From: Luteimonas rhizosphaerae
GTDB lineage: Bacteria > Pseudomonadota > Gammaproteobacteria > Xanthomonadales > Xanthomonadaceae
Reading direction: 5' to 3'
Length of the DNA stretch: 64,000 bases
NCBI RefSeq assembly: GCF_002849595.1
Contig: NZ_NRQR01000022.1
Coordinates: 44,907 to 108,906, forward strand
Shown here: positions 43,697 to 51,889 of the stretch, in pieces
Layout of the letters: each line of letters begins with the position of its first letter
Numbering within the stretch: position 1 is the stretch's first letter
Position numbers and translations under genes: made by a program
Notes under the pieces: model-generated
The model's database searches: none
What the model was told of the DNA's origin: nothing
The model's input: the letters and a program-made list of their open reading frames with translations, nothing else

Positions 43697-44430
43697 GCGA
43701 CGGCCTCGAGACTGCGCTGCGCGGTCATGAAGTCGCGCACGAATTCGTCCGCCGGTGCATCGAGCAGCTGCCGCGCACGGCCCTGCTGGACCACGCGTCC
43801 GTCGCGCAGCAGCACGACGGTGTCGGCGAGATACGCGGCCTCGGCGACATCGTGGGTCACCAGCACGACGGTCTTGCCGAGCGCGGCGAACAGCGCGCGC
43901 ATCTGGGTCTGCAGGTCGTGGCGGACGATCGGGTCGAGTGCGCCCAGCGGTTCGTCGAGCAGCAGCACGTCGGGATCGAGCATCAGCGCGCGGATCAGGC
44001 CGACGCGCTGGCGCTGGCCGCCGGACAGTTCGGCCGGATACCGCCGCAGCGCATCGTCCGGCAGCTGGCACAGCGCCGCGAGCTCGGCGATGCGGGCATC
44101 GATGCGCACCCGCGGCCAGCCGAGCGTGCGCGCGAGCAGGGCGATGTTGCCGGTCGCATCGAGATGCGGGAACAGGCCGCCTTCCTGGATCACGTAGCCG
44201 ATGCGCCGCCGCTGCGCGAGCAGCGTGGCGCGCCGCAGCGGCGCGCCATGGAAGCGCACGCTGCCGGCGTCCGGCCACTCCAGGCCGATCAGCATCCGCA
44301 GCACCGTCGACTTGCCCGCGCCGCTCGGGCCGATCAGTGCGGTCGTGCGCCCGGCGGCGATCGTCAGGTCCACGCGGTCGAGGGCGACGTGGGCGCCGTA
44401 GCGGCGGGTGACCTGGTCGAGTTCGAACAT
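43693..44430 (-). CDS. Osmoprotectant ABC transporter ATP-binding protein
   Basis: 245 residues of the OpuA/ProV-like ATPase class. Walker A GPSGAGKST is near residues 34-42, the signature LSGGQRQRVG near 137, Walker B VLLLDEP near 158 and the H-loop VLVTHDVAEAA near 190. There is no CBS-domain tail, so it lacks the ionic-strength sensor of OpuA. First gene of a two-gene operon with the fused binding/permease protein. Confidence 0.92.
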   Translation of the reverse strand: MFELDQVTRRYGAHVALDRVDLTIAAGRTTALIGPSGAGKSTVLRMLIGLEWPDAGSVRFHGAPLRRATLLAQRRRIGYVIQEGGLFPHLDATGNIALLARTLGWPRVRIDARIAELAALCQLPDDALRRYPAELSGGQRQRVGLIRALMLDPDVLLLDEPLGALDPIVRHDLQTQMRALFAALGKTVVLVTHDVAEAAYLADTVVLLRDGRVVQQGRARQLLDAPADEFVRDFMTAQRSLEAVA

Positions 44431-44530
44431 CGCGGCACCTTAGCGCAAGGCATGGCGCAGGCGTCGAGACGCTCGCCGGACCGCGCCGCGCGCGTGCTAA
44501 CGTCGCCCGCGCCCCGCACCGGATCCGACC

Positions 44531-46243
44531 ATGCACCGCCTCCTGCCGCTCGCCTGCTCGCTGTCGCTGCTCGTCGCCTGCGGGGGCGAGCCGGATGCGT
44601 CGACCCCCGCTGCGCAGGCCGCGGCCACCGAGGCCGCGACCGCGCCGGGCGCACCGATGCCGCCGACGCCGCCGGTGCCGAACGAGACCCCGGCCGGCCA
44701 ACGCATCGAGGCCGACGTGCGGGCGCTGGCGGACGACGCGCTGGCCGGACGCGAAACCGGCACGCCGGGCTTCGATCTCGCCGCCGACCATGTCGCGCAA
44801 CGCTTCGCGGCGATCGGCCTGGAACCGGCCGGCGACGACGGCAGCTGGTTCCAGCGCGTGCCGCTGGTACGCGCGGTCGCCGAGCAGGCGGGCGCGGTGC
44901 TGACGGTCGCGCGCAACGGCCGCACCATCGACCTGCGCGTCGGCGACCAGTTCCTGCCGTTGCCGAACTTCAACGCAGCCGACGCGCGCGTCACCGCTGA
45001 AGCCGTCTTCGTCGGCCAGGCGATCCACGCACCGGAACTGCAACACGACGACTTCGAGGGCGTCGACCTGCAGGGCCGGATCGCGGTGGTGTTCGGCGGC
45101 GCGCCGCAAGGTTTCGGCGACCATCCGCGCGCCTACCACGGCAGCCTGCGGACCAAGATCGAACAGCTGGTCGCGCGCGGTGCGGTCGCGCTGGTGCTGG
45201 TCAATACGGTGGACGACGAAGCCGGCCAGCCCTGGGCGCGCACGGTCGCGCAGTCGGGCCGGCCCGCGATGCGCCTGCGCGGCGACGACGGCCAGCCGGT
45301 CGATGCGCCGGCGCAGCTGCAGGCGATGGCGCGCGTCGGCGCGACCGCCGCGGACCTGGTGTTCGCCGATGGCCCGCAGACCGCGGCGCAGCTGTTCGAG
45401 GCCGCCCGCGCCGGCACGCTGCGGCCGTTCGTGCTGCCGGGCACGCTGACGCTCGCCGGCCGCAGCCGCATCGACACGCTGGAGTCGCGCAACGTCGTCG
45501 GCCTGCTGCGCGGACGCGATCCCGCGCGCGCCGGCGAGTCGATCGTGCACACCGCGCACCTCGACCACATCGGCACCGGCGCGCCGGTCGATGGCGATGC
45601 GATCTACAACGGCGCGCTCGACAACGCGCTCGGCGTCGCGATCCTGACCGAAGCGGCGCACATGCTGGCCAGTGGCGACGCCGCGCCCGCACGCAGCACG
45701 CTGTTCGCCGCGCTGACCGCCGAGGAGCAGGGCCTGCTCGGCGCGGAATGGCTGGCGACGCATCCCCCCGCAGGCGCCGGCACGCTGGTCGCCAACCTCA
45801 ACATCGACATGCCGATCCTGACCGCACCGACGCGCGACATCGTCGCCATTGGCAGCGAGCACTCGACGCTGCAGGCGGCGGTCGCGCAGGCGGCGTCCGC
45901 GGCCGGCGTCGACGTGTCGCCCGATCTTTTCCCCGAGGAGGTCGCGTTCGTGCGCAGCGACCAGTACGCCTTCGTGCGCGCCGGCATTCCCGCGGTCTAC
46001 CTCGATGCGGGCACGACTGGCGCCAACGCCAGCCAGAACCCGAAGCTCGCGGCGACCTGGTTCCTGCGCAACTGCTACCACCAGCCCTGCGACCAGGTCG
46101 ACCTGCCGATCCAGTACGGCGACGCGGCGCGGATGGCCGACGTCAGCGCGCGCATCACCCGCCTCGTCGGCGATGCGGCGACGGCGCCGCGCTGGAACGA
46201 CGGCGATTTCTTCGGCACGCGCTTCGGCGCGGCGGCGCGCTGA
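44531..46243 (+). CDS. M28-family zinc aminopeptidase, lipoprotein
   Basis: 570 residues. A lipobox (LLVAC) near residue 17 predicts membrane anchoring; a Pro/Ala linker follows. The PA-domain-like insert is at about 150-310 and the M28 peptidase core at about 320-540. Zinc ligands are visible: His in AHLDHIG near 342, Asp in ALDNALG near 361, the AEEQG Glu pair near 397, Asp in LNIDMP near 420 and His in YHQPCD near 516. It removes N-terminal residues from peptides in the cell envelope. It is divergent from the osmoprotectant ATPase. Confidence 0.93.
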   Translation: MHRLLPLACSLSLLVACGGEPDASTPAAQAAATEAATAPGAPMPPTPPVPNETPAGQRIEADVRALADDALAGRETGTPGFDLAADHVAQRFAAIGLEPAGDDGSWFQRVPLVRAVAEQAGAVLTVARNGRTIDLRVGDQFLPLPNFNAADARVTAEAVFVGQAIHAPELQHDDFEGVDLQGRIAVVFGGAPQGFGDHPRAYHGSLRTKIEQLVARGAVALVLVNTVDDEAGQPWARTVAQSGRPAMRLRGDDGQPVDAPAQLQAMARVGATAADLVFADGPQTAAQLFEAARAGTLRPFVLPGTLTLAGRSRIDTLESRNVVGLLRGRDPARAGESIVHTAHLDHIGTGAPVDGDAIYNGALDNALGVAILTEAAHMLASGDAAPARSTLFAALTAEEQGLLGAEWLATHPPAGAGTLVANLNIDMPILTAPTRDIVAIGSEHSTLQAAVAQAASAAGVDVSPDLFPEEVAFVRSDQYAFVRAGIPAVYLDAGTTGANASQNPKLAATWFLRNCYHQPCDQVDLPIQYGDAARMADVSARITRLVGDAATAPRWNDGDFFGTRFGAAAR

Positions 46244-46256
46244 CGGGCGACGCGGC

Positions 46257-46955
46257 ATGCCTGCGCTGACGCCGGCGACGCGCATCGGCCTGTCGATCGC
46301 GGTGGCGACCGGGCTCTACGGCATCTCCTTCGGCGCGCTCGGCGTCGCCTCCGGCCTGTCGGTCTGGCAGACGATGGCGCTGAGCCTGCTGATGTTCACC
46401 GGTGGCTCGCAGTTCGCCTTCATCGGCGTGATCGGCGGCGGCGGCAGCGGCGCGGCGGCGTTCGGCGCGGCCACGCTGCTGGGTGCGCGCAATGCGGTCT
46501 ACGGCATGCAGATCAACCGGCTGCTGCGGCCGCGCGGCTGGCGCCGGCTCCTCGCGGCGCAGGTCACGATCGACGAGTCCACCGCGACCGCGGTCGGGCA
46601 GTTCGAGAGCGGCGAACAGCGGCGTGGCTTCTGGACCGCGGGGCTCGGCGTGTTCGCGCTGTGGAACCTGTTCACCGCCTTCGGTGCGCTGCTCGGCGAC
46701 GCGCTCGGCGATCCGCGCCAGTGGGGTCTCGACGGCGCTGCGGTCGCGGCCTTCCTCGGTCTGCTGTGGCCGCGCCTGCGTGGCCGCGAGCCGGTTGCGA
46801 TCGCCGTGGTATGCGCGCTGGCGACGGTGATCGCGGTGCCGTGGACGCCGCCGGGCGTGCCGATCCTCGTCGCGGCACTGGTCGCGGTGGGCTGGAGCCT
46901 GTGGGCGCCGGTCCGTGCACCGGTCGATGCCGACGACACGGCGGCGCGCCCATGA
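46257..46955 (+). CDS. azlC: AzlC-family branched-chain amino acid exporter, large subunit
   Basis: 232 residues, about eight transmembrane helices. The AzlC signature GISFGALGVASGLS and MFTGGSQFAFIGVI is near the N-terminus, and TIDESTATAV mid-protein. With AzlD it forms a branched-chain amino acid (or analogue) exporter. It starts 13 bases after the M28 peptidase stop, so the two may be co-transcribed: peptide breakdown and amino-acid export. It overlaps azlD by ATGA. Confidence 0.93.
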   Translation: MPALTPATRIGLSIAVATGLYGISFGALGVASGLSVWQTMALSLLMFTGGSQFAFIGVIGGGGSGAAAFGAATLLGARNAVYGMQINRLLRPRGWRRLLAAQVTIDESTATAVGQFESGEQRRGFWTAGLGVFALWNLFTAFGALLGDALGDPRQWGLDGAAVAAFLGLLWPRLRGREPVAIAVVCALATVIAVPWTPPGVPILVAALVAVGWSLWAPVRAPVDADDTAARP

Positions 46956-47263
46956 CGCTGTGGGCCTGGTTGCTGCTGGCGAGCGCGGCGGCGTTCGCGA
47001 TCAAGCTGGTCGGCTATCTGGTGCCGGCGGCGTGGCTGGAGCGGCCGCGGATGTTGCGCGTCACGGCGGCGGTGACGGTCGGTCTGCTGGCGTCGCTGAC
47101 CGCGCTCAACTCCGTCGCCAGCGGCCAGGGGCTGATGCTCGACGCCCGCCTCGGCGCGCTGGTCGGCGCGGCCATCGCGCTGGCGCTGCGCGTGCCGTTC
47201 CTCGGCGTCGTCGTGATCGGCGCGGCGACGGCGGCGCTGCTGCGGCTCGCCGGCCTGCCTTGA
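46952..47263 (+). CDS. azlD: AzlD-family branched-chain amino acid exporter, small subunit
   Basis: 103 residues, four transmembrane helices, with the AzlD pattern FAIKLVGYLVPAAWLERPR and LTALNSVASGQGLMLDARL (in part). It pairs with AzlC, overlapping it by ATGA as usual for this operon. Length is normal for the family. Confidence 0.92.
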   Translation: MTLWAWLLLASAAAFAIKLVGYLVPAAWLERPRMLRVTAAVTVGLLASLTALNSVASGQGLMLDARLGALVGAAIALALRVPFLGVVVIGAATAALLRLAGLP

Positions 47264-47346
47264 TCGACGCGCACTTCAGCCGCCGACAGGCAGGCCGCGG
47301 GTATCCTCGCTCCCTCGTTCCGCCTGCCACGTCCACCGGGATCGCC

Positions 47347-48381
47347 ATGACGCTCCGTACCGCACGCACCGCCCTGCTCGCCGCCTGCCTGGTCGTCGGC
47401 ATCGCCGCGTGCGGCGGGTCGCGCGAGGTGAAGCCGGCCGCGCCCGTCGCGACGACGCCGACCGCGCCGGCACCGGTCGCGCCCGCGGTCCGCCCGGCGC
47501 GCATCGGGCTCGCGCTCGGCGGCGGCGCGGCGAAGGGCTTCGCGCACATCGGCGTCATCAAGATGCTCGAGGCCAACGGCATCCAGGCCGATGTCGTGGC
47601 CGGCACCAGCGCCGGCAGCGTGGTCGGTGCGCTGTACGCCAGCGGCATGGATCCCTTCCGGATGCAGGAACGCGCGGTCGCGCTCGACGAATCCAGCATC
47701 CGCGACGTGCGCCTGTTCTCCGGGGGCCTGGTGCAGGGCGTCGCGCTGCAGGACTACGTCAACCGCGAAGTCGACAACCGCACGCTGGACCGCATGCGCA
47801 TTCCGTTCGCGGCGGTGGCGACGCGGCTGGAGACCGGTGATCGCGTGGTGTTCGTGCGCGGCAACACCGGCCAGGCGGTGCGCGCGTCGAGCAGCGTGCC
47901 CGGTGTGTTCGAACCGGTGAAGATCGGCGATCGCCACTACGTCGACGGCGGCGTGGTCAGCCCGGTGCCGGTCGATGCGGCGCGCCAGCTCGGCGCCGAC
48001 CTCGTCATCGCCGTCGACATCTCCAGCAAGGCCAGCGGCGTGATGCCCGGCAGCATGCTCGGCATCGTCAACCAGTCGATCGCGATCATGGGCCAGAACC
48101 TCGGCCGCCAGGAACTCGCCCGCGCCGATGTCGTCATCCGCCCGCAGGTCGCCGACATCGGGCCGGCCAGTTTCGAACAGCGCAACGCCGCGATCCTGCA
48201 GGGCGAACGCGCGGCGCTTGCGGCGATGCCGCAGATCCGCGCGGCGATCGCCGAGTTCGAGCGTGCGCGCATCGCGGCCCGCACGCCGCCGCCGGTCGAA
48301 GCACCGGCACCGGTCGATATCGACTGCGGCGGCAGCTGGGTGCGCCGGCTCAATCCGTTCGCGAAGGATCCCGCCTGCTGA
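47347..48381 (+). CDS. Patatin-like phospholipase, lipoprotein
   Basis: 344 residues. A lipoprotein signal with lipobox GIAAC near residue 22, a Pro/Ala linker, then the patatin domain (about 50-250): oxyanion hole GGGAAKGFAH near 58, nucleophile GTSAG near 86-90 and catalytic Asp in VDGGVV near 199-204. This matches the RssA-like branch. It hydrolyses acyl lipids, here presumably in the envelope. Monocistronic, 83 bases after azlD. Confidence 0.92.
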   Translation: MTLRTARTALLAACLVVGIAACGGSREVKPAAPVATTPTAPAPVAPAVRPARIGLALGGGAAKGFAHIGVIKMLEANGIQADVVAGTSAGSVVGALYASGMDPFRMQERAVALDESSIRDVRLFSGGLVQGVALQDYVNREVDNRTLDRMRIPFAAVATRLETGDRVVFVRGNTGQAVRASSSVPGVFEPVKIGDRHYVDGGVVSPVPVDAARQLGADLVIAVDISSKASGVMPGSMLGIVNQSIAIMGQNLGRQELARADVVIRPQVADIGPASFEQRNAAILQGERAALAAMPQIRAAIAEFERARIAARTPPPVEAPAPVDIDCGGSWVRRLNPFAKDPAC

Positions 48382-48759
48382 CGGTGTGAGACGGCCGCGA
48401 CGCATCGACCGGATGGCGTCGCCGCACACGAGACGTGATTTACGCGCGAGTCGTCGGGAGACGCAAAAAATGCCGCGCAGACAGGCTGATGAACACGCAC
48501 GCGATGCGGTTGCATTCACCGTGGCGCGACGTGCGCGCATGCCACGATGTCTGCGAACCGGACACGATGTCCGCTGCGTGATCCGCGGCATCGTCGATCG
48601 CAGACCTCCTTTCCGACCTCCGCCAGGCGCCGTGCTGCGTGCCTGGCGATCGGCCTGCGACAGTCCGGTCGCCGCCACCGCGCGGGGCCCGCAACGGGTG
48701 CCGCTTGACCGTCGAACCGGCGCGCATTGCGCGTGCACCCCCTGCGAGGAGAGAGATCC
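48382..48759. other. Intergenic stretch, no gene recognised
   Basis: About 380 bases between the patatin gene and the mechanosensitive-channel-like gene. It has a short A6 run near 48467 and several GC-rich inverted motifs, but no strong hairpin with a T tract and no frame with coding character. The promoter of the next gene must lie here or upstream. Confidence 0.5.
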
Positions 48760-50382
48760 ATGCCACCCACCACTCTGGGCCGACAGCTCGAAATGAGCCT
48801 CGGCACCTACCTGCCCAGCGTGCTCGGCGCCGTCGCGATCCTGATCGTCGGCCTGATCATCGCGCTGTTCGTCCGCGGCGCGATCCGCAACGGCCTGCAC
48901 CGCCTGCGCGTCAACGAGCGCGTCAACAGCCAGACCGCGTCGCATCTGGATGTCGCGAAGATCGGCGCGTCGATCGGGTTCTGGTTCGTCCTCATCATCA
49001 CCCTCATCGGCGTCTTCAGCGTCCTGCGCTTCGACGGGCTCTACGGGCCGTTCTCCGCGCTGGTCACCGAGGTGATGCTGTATCTGCCGCGCATCCTGCT
49101 GGCCGGCATCCTCGCGCTGGTCGCCTGGATCGTCGCCACCGTGCTGCGCGCCGGCATCAACCGCCTGATGGCCGCCGGCCACTGGGACGAGAAGCTGTCG
49201 GCCTCGGCCGGCGTCAAGCCGATCTCGGCCGTGCTCGGCAACGTCGTCTACTGGCTGGTGCTGCTGCTGTTCCTGCCGGCGATCGTCGGCGCGCTGCGCA
49301 TCGAAGGCCTGATGCTGCCGCTGTCGGACATGACCGCGCAATTCACCGCCGCGCTGCCGAACATCTTCGCCGCGATCGTCATCGGCCTCGTCGGCTGGCT
49401 GGTCGCCAAGGTGCTGCAGGGCCTGGTGACGAACCTGCTGGCCGCGTCGGGCGTCGACCGCTACAGCAACCGCGAGCACCTGACCGAAGGCGTGAAGCTG
49501 TCGCAGCTCGGCGGCACGCTGGTGTTCATCCTCGTCATCGTACCGACGCTGATCGCGGCGCTGGACGCGCTGGCGATCCGTGCGATCTCCGCGCCGGCGA
49601 GCGAGATGCTGGGGCTGTTCCTGACCGCGGTGCCGAACATCCTGGCCGCGGCGCTGATCCTGATCGTCGCCTGGTTCCTCGGCCGCTTCGTCGCGGGCCT
49701 GCTGACGCGCCTGCTGGAGAACCTCGGCGTGGACGGCATTCCCGCGCGTCTCGGCCTGGGCCATCTGTTCGCGTCGACGCCGGCCCCCGCCACCGTGTCG
49801 CCGGTCGACAGCGGGCTCGCGAGCGCCGATCCGGTCGCCGCTGCCGGCACGCCCGAACCCGGTCTGCCGATCGGTGCCGATCCGATCGCGCCCGCCCAGG
49901 TCGTGACGCCGCGGCCCGCGGGCCTGGCCGCGTTCGTCGGCCGCGTCGCGCTGTTCTTCATCCTGCTGTTCGCGACCGTGGAAGCCGCGCATCGCCTGGG
50001 CTTCACCGGCGTGCGCGATCTGCTGGCGACGTTCATCGCGTTCGGCGGCGACATCCTGCTCGGCGCGGTGATCCTGGTCGTCGGCTACTGGCTGGCGGAT
50101 CTGGCGGCGCGTGCGATCCAGCGCGCGAATCCGGACGGCACGCCGGGACTGGCGCGCATCGCACGCGTGGCGATCATCGGCCTGGTGCTGGCGATGGGGC
50201 TGCGCGCGATGGGCATCGCCGACGACATCGTCAACCTCGCCTTCGGCCTGGTGCTGGGCGCCGTCGCGATCGCGGTCGCGCTGGCCTTCGGCCTCGGCGG
50301 ACGCGATGCGGCGGGCAAGGTCACCGACCGCTGGGCGAAGGACTACCTGGACCGTCGCGAGCGCGACGACCGCCTGCCCTGA
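48760..50382 (+). CDS. Multi-helix protein related to mechanosensitive channels (TM-helix repeat)
   Basis: 540 residues. Repeated units of hydrophobic helix pairs (for example PSVLGAVAILIVGLIIALFV, LPRILLAGILALVAWIVAT, LPNIFAAIVIGLVGWLVAK, VPNILAAALILIVAWFLG, and FGGDILLGAVILVVGYWLA) match the conserved TM-helix repeat found in MscS-related proteins. A Pro/Ala linker (about 345-390) interrupts them. There is no clear MscS beta-domain, so conductance is unproven. GAGGAGAGA before the ATG is a strong Shine-Dalgarno. A GC-rich terminator follows. Confidence 0.82.
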   Translation: MPPTTLGRQLEMSLGTYLPSVLGAVAILIVGLIIALFVRGAIRNGLHRLRVNERVNSQTASHLDVAKIGASIGFWFVLIITLIGVFSVLRFDGLYGPFSALVTEVMLYLPRILLAGILALVAWIVATVLRAGINRLMAAGHWDEKLSASAGVKPISAVLGNVVYWLVLLLFLPAIVGALRIEGLMLPLSDMTAQFTAALPNIFAAIVIGLVGWLVAKVLQGLVTNLLAASGVDRYSNREHLTEGVKLSQLGGTLVFILVIVPTLIAALDALAIRAISAPASEMLGLFLTAVPNILAAALILIVAWFLGRFVAGLLTRLLENLGVDGIPARLGLGHLFASTPAPATVSPVDSGLASADPVAAAGTPEPGLPIGADPIAPAQVVTPRPAGLAAFVGRVALFFILLFATVEAAHRLGFTGVRDLLATFIAFGGDILLGAVILVVGYWLADLAARAIQRANPDGTPGLARIARVAIIGLVLAMGLRAMGIADDIVNLAFGLVLGAVAIAVALAFGLGGRDAAGKVTDRWAKDYLDRRERDDRLP

Positions 50383-50411
50383 CGCCGACGCGCGTCGCCC
50401 TGTCATGACGC

Positions 50412-50437
50412 ACGGGCCCGCCCTCTGGCGGGCCCGT
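50412..50437. terminator. GC-rich hairpin terminator
   Basis: An 11-bp stem (ACGGGCCCGCC and its complement) with a CTCT loop, followed on the plus strand by TGCGTTT. It ends the mechanosensitive-channel-like gene. Confidence 0.75.
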
Positions 50438-50731
50438 TGCGTTTGCGCCGGGCGGTGCCAGATACGTGAGACCGTCGTGCCCGCGGACCCTTCGCCATGC
50501 GCGGTCGGATTCGCAGTCCGGCACGCGCGGCGAGGTCGTGCGTTGCGGCAGCGCGGGTCGCCGCAGCGACGGTCGGTGGCAGCCGGCAGCCCGGACGACG
50601 TGTGCGTTCCCGCCGAAGGGTCGCGCCGGCCTGCGTGACGTCTCCGGACGACGGCGCGCGCCTCGTGTCGCAGCTTCGGATCGCGTCACGCCGCGACACC
50701 GCATCGCGCCGCGCGCGGCGCAGCCCGCGCC

Positions 50732-51592
50732 TCACTCCGGCGGCAGGTCCTCGCGTACGCGCAGGAAGCGCGCGAACCGTGGCAGGCCGGTCGCGGTCAG
50801 GCCGTTGTAGCGATAGGTCACCCAGCTGCCGATGGACGGTGGCGCCGCACGCTGGGCGTCGGTGAAGCCGCTGCCGAGCCGGAAACGACGGCCGTCGCGC
50901 TGTTCGACGACCAGTGCGCCGAGCAGGCCGCTGTACTTGCCCTTGCCCGGCGTGTGCCCGACGACGCGGGCCTCGGCATCGTCGTGCGGTTTGTACTTCA
51001 GCAACGCATCGCTGCGCCCGATGCGGTAGTGCGCGTCGCGGTGATGCAGCATCAAGCCTTCGCCGCCAGCGGCGACGACCTCGCGCAGATGCGCGTCGAG
51101 CTGCTCGCGGCTGGCGAAGCGACGCTGCGCCGCGACCTGCAGCGACGGGTTGCGCGCGTCCGCGACCAGCGCCCGCATCGCATCGACACGTTCGGCGAAC
51201 GGGCCTGCATGCCCCGGTAGATCGAACACCAGGAAGCGCACCTCTCGCCACAGCGGATCGTCGGCGCGCTGCGTGCGCGACAGCACGCTGACCGCCTCGA
51301 AGCGGCCGCGCGCGAGCCACAGTTCCCCATCCAGTGGCGTGGCCGGCCAGCCACGGACGAAGGCCGCCGGCACGTCGATGCGATGGCCGCCCCGGGTCCA
51401 CAGCGCGCGTCCATCCCAGCGCCCGCGCACGCCGTCGTATTTCTCGCTGACCAGGTAGGCGGGCACGTCGATGGCATCGTGCGCACTCGAGGCCAGCATC
51501 AACCGTGGCGGCGTGGCCGGCTGGGCGGACACGGGCAGCGCACCGCTCCAGGCGGCGCACCACAGCAGCAGGACGACGAGGTGCAGGCGCAT
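50732..51592 (-). CDS. Secreted ATP-dependent DNA ligase (LigE-type)
   Basis: 286 residues. A signal peptide (about residues 1-23, ending VSA) predicts periplasmic export. The adenylation domain has motif I EKYDGVRG (nucleophilic Lys near residue 51), motif III DGELWL near 88, motif IV GEGLMLHH near 176 and motif V LLKYKPH near 197. A compact OB domain follows (GKGKYSGLLGALVVE and beyond). There is no N- or C-terminal extension, as in LigE proteins proposed to act on periplasmic or extracellular DNA. It is transcribed alone. Confidence 0.9.
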   Translation of the reverse strand: MRLHLVVLLLWCAAWSGALPVSAQPATPPRLMLASSAHDAIDVPAYLVSEKYDGVRGRWDGRALWTRGGHRIDVPAAFVRGWPATPLDGELWLARGRFEAVSVLSRTQRADDPLWREVRFLVFDLPGHAGPFAERVDAMRALVADARNPSLQVAAQRRFASREQLDAHLREVVAAGGEGLMLHHRDAHYRIGRSDALLKYKPHDDAEARVVGHTPGKGKYSGLLGALVVEQRDGRRFRLGSGFTDAQRAAPPSIGSWVTYRYNGLTATGLPRFARFLRVREDLPPE

Positions 51593-51844
51593 GCGCGGAC
51601 TCCGGAGCACGGGACCCGCAGCGTCGCGCGGCACGGCACGCGCCGGTATCGGAAGAGCGCAGACGGTGGCGTCGGAATCCGCCCGCGCGGGCCCGGGCGT
51701 TCGCCGCCGGTGCACGCGCACCCGGCCGCGTCGCCATCGTGTGCGCCGCGGCAAACGTCGGTGCGCTCGTCGCGACGCGCGGCCGCTCGTGCGCACTGGA
51801 GCGCTGCCCGCGCAGGACATCGCGTGCGTCGGCCCCCGACACGA

Positions 51845-51869
51845 CGACGCCGGCACGGGGCCGGCGTCG
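51845..51869 (-). terminator. Hairpin downstream of algC
   Basis: A perfect 10-bp stem CGACGCCGGC/GCCGGCGTCG with a 5-base loop, about 20 bases after the algC stop (minus strand). No T tract, so it is only a likely transcription end. Confidence 0.55.
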
Positions 51870-51889
51870 GTCGCATCACGTGGCGGCCG

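Noticed and set aside
43697..46285. N-terminal extension of the osmoprotectant permease frame into a 1355-residue protein
   Set aside because: The real protein starts at the GTG overlapping the ATPase stop and has a signal peptide there; the extension is antisense to the ATPase frame and the M28 peptidase.
47014..50406. Minus-strand open frame of 1130 codons
   Set aside because: Antisense to azlD, the patatin gene and the mechanosensitive-channel-like gene, all strongly supported.
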